Assembly: GCA_022829145.1 (NCBI GenBank)
Contig: CM040755.1
Location: forward strand, 11,293,563 to 11,357,562
DNA: 64,000 nt
Direction: 5' to 3'
From: Albula goreensis
Taxonomy: Eukaryota > Chordata > Actinopteri > Albuliformes > Albulidae
Made by a program: the position numbers and the translations under genes. The notes beneath the pieces are model-generated. The model saw only the letters and a program-made list of their open reading frames with translations, did not search any database and was not told the DNA's origin. Positions 56,466-64,000 of the stretch are shown here, piece after piece (positions within the stretch are counted from its first letter, which is position 1; every line of letters begins with the position of its first letter).

Positions 56466-59400
56466 CAATGTAAGAGTAGGTTATCTGGACAGGAGTTAGA
56501 CCTTGGGCTTGGAGTTCATAGGGGGCAATACCATACTGGACATTGAGCTGTGTACCCCTATGGACCACTGGAAAAAATAAAAGGAGGAAATGTGAGAGAA
56601 CAACATTTGAACAGTGGAGATGGGGAGGACAGATACTGGAAGCAATTAGCACTATGGAAAAAGGGGTGAGGGATTGTCTGAAAAATATGTTTTCCTGAAC
56701 CTTTGTTTTATCAAACTCCAATAATATCCTCCTTCAATGCACTGAGATACCAGACTGATTTTTGGAGTCTGCCTTTGAACTATAATATGGGAAATATCAG
56801 CCCCTTTTCCTTGGGTGAACCTGTTGTATTTTATGGGAAACTGCCACTACTGATGCTGGTATGATCCGTATTAGATTATGGAGCATGAGACGTGCCACTG
56901 CACAGAGAATGAGGGCTTTATGTTAACACACCACCCGGCATGGCTGTTATGCATAATTATTTTACTGTGTATGGCACATACTTTATAAATGACCAAGCTT
57001 ACCATTAATATTGTTTTTCATGTTTCATTTATGTTTTACATTTTTCAATAAACCCTAAATAGGGCTGGCTTCTCTAAAATCACATTACCCTGAGAGATCT
57101 GTGACTTCAGTCTACAAATATCAAGGGCTCAGTATTGTCAGTCCAGATACATTGAGTAATGATTAAAAATGATTTAAAAGATTTAAAATTATACTTAGTA
57201 ATTATTTCACAATTTATTCAAAAAGTAAGCTTTGTGTGGTTTCTCTGTCAGGATAAAGTTAACTTATTATTCACTACTTTGGAATTGAACAGTTGAATCC
57301 ACATAACTGTCACATTCTACTTGCTTGAAATTTACATTATATAGTTCTGAAATAGGTAGCAAGTACTCAAGGTAATGTAGTCTATTTTGATCCTTAATGG
57401 GCAAGATTCTATAATGGTATAAATGTGTGAGTTGCAGAGGACAGGATTTTCTTTTTTCTGAAAACACACAGACACGTGCACACACATACATGTAAATACA
57501 CACACATGCACACAATTAAACTAAAGCAATGACTATATTTTTGTCTAAGATTCATGGCAGTTCTCCATGCCAGCTTCACTGTGCTATGCATCATGTAGGA
57601 GTGGGAACTCACACTTGCAGTCCCTGTTGAGGTGAGGTTTCAAAACACTGGTGCTATAGCATTGTTTTCTGAGCTGTGTGAACACATTCATGAGTCAAGA
57701 ATATTCAGCAGGGGGTGAGCATGACAAAATGTGAAGCCATACATCGAATAGACAATTGAAAACTAAAAAGACTTACAGGAAAGGAAATGAACAATCTCAT
57801 GATTATGCGTTGCATTGCGCAGTATGTATTAACCAGCTATGCAGAATACACTGCATCGACATGCATACACACAAATTTATTCTGCAGAGCTGGTTAATAC
57901 ATACTGCGCAATGCAACGCATAATCATGAGATTGTTCATTGTGCACTTTGAGAGTTTGAGAGGGGTTGAAACATCCCAGCAAGCCCCTGTTTACAAGGAA
58001 TGTAACCAGAGACAAAATCTTGTGTTTATTTCCATCAAACATGTCAGCTCTGCACTGGCCAATTGAGCAATGACCACAAAAACCCCTTGTGCCTTATCTA
58101 ACTGCATTTACACAGGGTGACTTACGATTTCCATTTTACACCTTAGCCCCTTATGTAGCTGCCGATATACTGAGGCAATTCACATTAGATTACTCAGGGG
58201 TATGAGAGCATGTCCCACATGAGAATGAGCCTTCACCCTTCCAGACTGGCCATAAGGCCAAGCCCTTGACCATGTCTCTCTGTCATTGTAGCCCTTCTCT
58301 TATTCCATAACCATATGCTGAGATCCTTAAAGATGCTTTGACACATTGTATTACATTCAAAATCTTCAGCATAAATGTTCATTAAAAGTTATTGGAGATA
58401 ATATGTTTTTCTCAGAAGGACTGGGAAGAAGTGCAATGCCTAAAGGGGTTATATCATGGCACAGATTGAAAAATTACTATTTCATATGATAGCTGAGCTC
58501 AGGCAATAGATGGCAGACACTTTTCATTGTCAAAATTATTCCACTGATGAAAATGTAGGGCAATTAAATGCCATGACCACTGTGACAGTGGCCATCTAAT
58601 CCTTCAGTCTCACTCAACCAGCTCAAATTGCCTAATTTGACTAAAATTGCCAAATGTAGTGGTATAATTTGGTGATATAATTGTGTACTGCAATATTTCC
58701 TAATGTGTACCTCCACAACCCCTATTTCACATGGCACAAACGTTTTAAGATGAAAACTGTGCTCAGTTCTATATACTTAGAATGATATATTCTCTGCAGA
58801 TGAAAATGAAATTGTTTTTAATGAAGGTCTGAATGTAAGACAGGGCACACCCAGTGCAGACATTTTTCAGCAGATCCACATGCCCGGCTGAGTTTTTACT
58901 TGTCCCGCTCAGCTGGGCCCTCATTCCGGCTGCCTGCAGCTGCATGAATGTTGGAGCAGTTGACCCATGAGGGTACATAAACTGGCTTTGCTTCCGCACA
59001 TCGTGTAGCTGTCCCTTCTGTTCCTGACTCCCTTTCATCCACATCGGCTTTGAAGGTGCTTCCGCACTGAAAATGAAGAGGAGCTGAAAATGGAAAAAGT
59101 GCTACAAGACAGACAGGGAGCCGATGGGAGCACAGTCAGTGCTACATTAAACTGTGCTACATTAAACTGCAATACCTGCAGGACCAGTTGCAACTGTACA
59201 TTTGTCTCCAGTTTTTAATCTGGGTAGATCCAGAGGAATTGTTACTGCTTGATTTTCGGTTATCTGTCCGATTCACTTTATGCCTCTCAGTGTTAGGATT
59301 GATAGAATTCAATTAACAAACCCCCACACACACAGTGCATACATTTTTCACACATGACAATGTCCTCTTTAACATTAACATGGAGTCAGTGAGTATGTTG

Positions 59401-61305
59401 CTCTGTTTGAGCTGCATTAAATTGCAGCGCAAGCACTTTTCAGAAAGAAGAAAGCATGTGCTGTCAGAGCTGATATTCATGGTGGGATAAAAAATGACGG
59501 ATTTCCAGCATGCCAGAAGGTACAGGGTAGATAAGGTCCTTTCCTACCACCTTTACTGGTATTTTGTATCTTGTGATGTTCATCACACATAAAAGTCATG
59601 GCTAATGGGTGGAACCATTTGGTATCCATGTATAAGTTTGCCACCTGGCGATTACTTTGAGTGAGTCTTATCACATGTCTCCTCAATAAGAATACCTTGT
59701 ATATAAAAGGACATAAAATCATATGCCATATCACAGTAAAAGCACCTGCATTTAAAACATTCACATGGGACCAACTAATTAATAATTCATTTGAAGGACT
59801 TTTCTCTTTAATCATTACATTTCTGTTCAATCATTTAAAATAGTAATAACACTATATAAATATATTTTTCTCATATGTATTTCATTAATATAATACATGG
59901 TGCTAAAGAGACTTTTTACCACTTTTGTGTCTATTTTTGTTCTTTTATCCCAGTTTAGAATTCCCATTTATATGCATAATCCTGGCTGTCCAATCATTAA
60001 TGCCTTCTGTGGAAGAGCATTTAAGAGCATGTGTCCTCTGTGGGGTGTTCCACCAACAGATTTTTCCTTCCATCCTCTCTATGAGAGGAGTGAGCATGCA
60101 TGGCAGGTGCTGGCAAGCTGAAGGCATCCAGTCAAATAAAGGGGTGGTTCTTGTGTGATGACATGAGGAAAGTAAGGGCCAGATTTATCAAAGCCTTTAG
60201 CACATGTTGAACTGTTGGCATATACAGTTTCAGTGACATGATTTGTGATTGGAGCAAAAAAACTACCTCAACCAATCACAGGCTCTCTTAGTCTTTTTGT
60301 ACCAGCAAAACAGTTTCGCATGTATTAAATGCCAAAGTAAAATTAGGCCCCAGAGCTGTGAACTGGAACACTCTCATTTGTGTGCAGCCCTGTACAGTTG
60401 AAGGCTGCAGTCAGCACTGGCATGCCTTATCTTCAAGACTACACCAGTGAGGAAGGGGTACATCACTACTCTGAAATCCAGTACTTTAGCAAGACAAGCC
60501 ATCTGACAGCCTCCTACTGCAACCTGTTTCTATTGCAAATGAAGTCATGTAAAGCAAAGATTGGGGACACCTGTCTCTGGAGAGTCAGTGTGAATTCAGA
60601 TTATTGGTTCCACCAGTTATCTTGGCTACACCAATTACGGCTGCACCGCTGCCAATTTTCATATGGGTTAGACCATTGAAAATATTCCATGTGTTGATAC
60701 GAGAACAGTATTTGGCTTTGATCCATGATTTGATGAAGAAATGTAGCTAAAATCAGATCATACAAATGTTTGTGCTATATACAGGCATACATACAATGGC
60801 CTGGATGTCAGACTTTATGCACATAAGTTATTTGCCTGTTTTTTTTTATCTAAAAGCCTTGCTTTATTTTGAGATTACAGTAACATAATACTTCTGCAGC
60901 TGCTACTACTGTCATGTTTTCCCTCCTTTCTTAGCAACACAGAAAGAAACACCTCCTTGCCTACAAAATGTCTGATGGAAACCCCTTTTATATAATACTG
61001 CATTCTGCATATCCTGATTTTTAGTTTTATGTTCAATAAAGCTGCTCATTATTTTCACATTACAGACAAATAAATTTTGCTTTTATCACCATCTCTGTCA
61101 GGAAAAATTCTTGGTGCACTGCCAGCATTGTTGATAAACATTATTAAACTACTGCTTGAGTCTGAACCATAAGCAGACTTTATGGGCCTGAGTCGTAACT
61201 GATTACTCTTTGCATTAGATTATATTTGAGTTATGGGCTGAGTTTTGTGCCTTGTCACCGGTTAAGACACTGGAGGAACATTGTGTTATCAGCCACCATT
61301 ACCTC
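56461..61305 (-). CDS. Candidate three-exon gene for an unrecognised ~104-aa protein
   Basis: I do not recognise this protein. Three open segments on the minus strand fit together. Exon A is 61259-61305: acceptor TTGCTCCAG, then an in-frame ATG at 61299, ending in CG before GTGACA. Exon B is 58900-59066: acceptor ATTTTCAG, ending in A before GTAAAA. Exon C is 56461-56567: acceptor TTTTTTCCAG, stop TAA. The phases (2 then 1) match across both introns. From the ATG it begins MVADNTMFLQCLNR, continues through AEAPSKPMWMKGSQEQKG and QSQFMYPHGSTAPTFMQLQA, and ends in YGIAPYELQAQGLTP and VQITYSYIE. There is no signal peptide or membrane segment; it is Gln/Met/Tyr-rich and mildly basic. Exon B is GC-richer than its surroundings. 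AATAAA overlaps the stop. Both donors are weak at +5, and the true start may be further upstream. Coding status is inferred, not shown. Confidence 0.45.
57786..57940. repeat. Near-perfect long hairpin: 63-bp arms, 29-nt loop
   Basis: The left arm (57786-57848) and right arm (57878-57940) are reverse complements with one mismatch. The outer 53 bp (57786-57838 with 57888-57940) are perfect, starting AATGAACAATCTCATG. The 29-nt loop is CA/AT-rich. No target duplication was seen at the edges. Such identity implies a recent inverted duplication or a young palindromic element. It lies in the intron between exons B and C of the candidate gene. Confidence 0.92.
58091..58200. repeat. Probable dispersed teleost repeat fragment
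   Basis: GCCTTATCTAACTGCATTTA then CACAGGGTGACTTACGAT and GATATACTGAGGCAATTC resemble an abundant fish repeat ('CTTATCCAGAGCGACTTAC' followed by 'GGATATACTGAGGCAATTC'). It belongs to the same broad group as the fragment at 16.5 kb. Recognition is from memory. Confidence 0.5.
60175..60351. mobile_element. Small palindromic MITE, ~177 bp
   Basis: It begins AGGGCCAGATTTATCAAAGC and ends AAAATTAGGCCCC; the ends are inverted copies (GGGCC..ATTTA). Inside, TGTGATTGG and CCAATCACA form a second inverted pair. 'GGGCC.GATTTAT.AA' ends are typical of short non-autonomous elements in fish genomes. It carries no coding capacity, and its target duplication is unclear. Confidence 0.6.
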
Positions 61306-64000
61306 CTGGAGCAATGAAAACAGTGACAAAGAGTAACCTCCTGTGTATAATGTATGAAAACAGTAAATAACAGTGTTCAGATTCATGGTTCTCATTCTCA
61401 GCTCATTCTTTTGGTTCTTTGGCCTCAGATCAGAAATCAGTGCCAATATATTCCTATATATATTTTTTTTTTACCTACAGACCACTAATCTGAGATGTTC
61501 ACTAATGTTTCACAATCATTCTATAGAGGATCAGCACGACGACAGGAACAGTTCGAAAAACGGATTGCCAAATCTTCTGACTATCCACTGTTGCACTGTG
61601 CGCATGGGTTTCTAAACATCTTTTTAAAAAAATTTCTTTGTGTCGCCCAAGACAAGGAATTAGTGCCATATTTAAGTTATGCTTCCTTAATGTGTGAATA
61701 ACATGGGGCATTTAAAATGTCTCATTTAGTTTTTTTCTGATATGTGATTCTGGAATATGTGACATATGTGATTCCAGAGTAGTTGAGACAAACTGCAACT
61801 GAAACATAAATCAGTAAAATATCCAATCAAGCAAAAATACTCAAAAATGTCATTCCAAAAATATCTCTGTAAAAAGAATGTTATTCTCTCTTCTAAATGA
61901 CACATCTCAAATCTAGTTGTTTTTTAGCAGCTCTTTCTTTGGGAAATATTTTCACATTTTTCCATGCTGGCCCTTTGGTGTGTTTCAGAAATTGTATGGT
62001 AAGATATAGGGTATCTGAAAGACAGCATGGTCATTTCCCTGAAAATTTGGCAATGTTAATGACACAAGCCAGTGCTCCTGCTCAAACAATTAGCTTTGTC
62101 ACGGTAGCTATTAGAGTTCATCTTATGAGTACATGTACATTATAGAGTAGACGTTTTCTTTTTAAATATTATTCTCCATAAATCAAAATGTGTGTCAGTT
62201 CTGTGTAAACGAGTACAAACATAAACACACAGTTTCAGGGTACAAATTGCTTTTCTTTATCAGTTTTCTGATATGTCCTTTTCACAATGTATTCTCATTT
62301 CCTCCATTTTAAAATTAAATATTGTAATGACACATTTTTGCCAGCCACTGCATACTGAAGAACAAACATTCCACACATCTTACGGGGCACAGTATGACAG
62401 CTGACTCACAAACATTCTCTTTTCCCATCTCCAGTCAATTTGTAATTGAAAGGCAGCTCTTCTATTTGATCTGAGTAACATCCTGGCAGGCAGGTAGGGA
62501 ATCATTTTTACGGTAAAGCTTAACACATGTTTGGGGACACAAAGTCAAACACTGTGATCCAATGTTTGCTTATTATGTGTGTTTATGTGTGCATTCATTT
62601 GTTTCTGTATGTATGATAATACTGGGTAATAACAATGCTGATGAAAAATGAATCTATTTTCCATTAGGACACATCATGGAACACTGTGAAAGGCCAATAT
62701 CTGGAGCAAGGGTCAAGTTTGCAGTATACAATAATTGTAATGTGGGAGTGCATGCAGACTTTATTTTGAGACAAGGAGGGTGATAAGGCCACACGTTTTG
62801 TTGTAGTGCATGGAGTTTGCATCTTTTCTCTACTTATAATCTATTCTTTAACTTATTTTTACTTTAAATCTGACTTAGACTGAAATGTTTATGACTCTTA
62901 TATTCGTCATGTTAAAATCCTTTTCTCCACCATCTGACATCCACAGCAGTTTACCTAACTGCTCATGCTGAATGAAGAATATTTTGTGAGACTGGTACAG
63001 TTCTTGTCATGTATAATGATTCCATTTTACATTTGAATTCCAGCTTGGACCTTGTTCTGAACATACCCACTTCCCACTCCCTTCATAGGTTCAGAGGTCA
63101 TATTTATCCAATTCTCTGATAAATTTGTCTCCCAGTCTTCTGTAGAATGCATCCTGCTGTCCTATTATTTATGTCTTGCATTTTTAAAAAAGTGATTTAA
63201 AAATACACACAAAATATGGTCCTTTAAATGAGAAGAAAGAGTTTACTTTTTAGAGTTCCTTCCTTCCTGTTACATGTTCATTATGACTTGAATTTGGGAT
63301 AACCTTTGGTATTATTGGATTAACTGGGGAAAATAATGAGTCCACAGGATAAAAGATAAATAATTCATCCTCACAGAGTGAAATTCTCACCCAGACAATG
63401 TCTTTGGCAGCCAAATAATAAGGCTGCCTTTTGGGAAGGTAATTTGAGGTAATCTGTGTTCTATCATAATCAATTCAATGCATATTCCCTTCCATCATCA
63501 ATGCTGTCCTTTTGTCCATGTTATTATCATTTTTTCTTTTCAATTTCATATTTAATATATTCTGTCCAGGTCGATTTTTGTGTGAATACCAGAGGTGGAA
63601 CTTAGCAGTGTGTCATGATTAATGCTTTTTCCCCTTCGGAAAGATAACAATTCATTTTGTTTTAACCATCACATATTACGCACAGACCTGTTAATTTTCT
63701 ACATATCAGCATTTTTTTCAAACTGTATTTTTCAGATGCCATACCTATTTTATTGTTTAAATCAGACAAACTCACAAATTGTTGAATTCCTTCACAAGTT
63801 CCAAAGTCCACTTTTATATGATTTCAAATGCTACCCCAGTGCAGCATGGTAATGCTGAATTTACTGCACCACAGAGATCATTACTCTCTGAGCGACACCG
63901 ACAGGATGTCCCTTAAGGCTGATATGTGCCTGACGCTTCCACACCCCTACATGTACATAAAGATGTAAGGTTGATGTTACAGTCAATGCACTGAATTAAA
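61306..64000. other. Apparently non-coding right end of the window
   Basis: AT-rich DNA with only short unbounded open frames. I saw no recognisable exon, RNA gene or intact repeat. A promoter or 5' exon for the candidate minus-strand gene could lie here or beyond the window. Confidence 0.45.

Noticed and set aside
59477-59830. 117-codon minus-strand frame ending in a plausible hydrophilic stretch
   Set aside because: A few frames of this length are expected by chance at this AT content; no coherent splice partners or family resemblance was found, and it sits in an intron of the candidate gene.

Overview
This is genomic DNA from a ray-finned fish, almost certainly a teleost. The genes are intron-rich with GT..AG junctions, the background is AT-rich, long CA/TG microsatellites are common, and Tc1-like transposon relics and small palindromic elements are scattered through introns and intergenic DNA. 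Five genes can be rebuilt exon by exon with consistent splice phases. Their proteins are close in length and sequence to human proteins encoded on chromosome 15q24-q25: dnaja4 (396 aa), pstpip1 (419 aa), tspan3 (253 aa), nmb (141 aa) and sec11a (179 aa).

Layout: 0.58-6.1 kb is dnaja4 on the minus strand, with a classical heat-shock promoter (TATA box plus HSF sites). About 6.2-10.2 kb is intergenic and carries a decayed Tc1-like transposase. From 10.2 to 22.3 kb is pstpip1 on the plus strand (15 coding exons); a 478-bp palindromic transposon with a TA duplication begins 23 bp after its stop codon. Tspan3 (minus, 7 coding exons) runs from about 25.2 to 35.4 kb. From 35.6 to 46.2 kb there is no convincing gene, only microsatellites and small repeats. 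Nmb (minus, 3 exons) lies at 46.2-47.9 kb and sec11a (minus, 6 exons) at about 51.7-55.2 kb. From 56.4 to 61.3 kb three exon-like open segments on the minus strand fit together in splice phase into a possible unrecognised small protein of about 104 aa. The rest, to 64 kb, looks non-coding.

The genes do not form a pathway. They are a J-domain Hsp70 co-chaperone, an F-BAR/SH3 cytoskeletal adaptor, a tetraspanin, a bombesin-family neuropeptide precursor and the catalytic signal peptidase subunit. Their grouping reflects conserved vertebrate synteny. I found no defence island, CRISPR array, bacterial-type operon or intact virus. The points most worth a second look are the candidate three-exon gene, a near-perfect 63-bp-arm hairpin inside it, the transposon next to the pstpip1 stop, and the clear heat-shock promoter.
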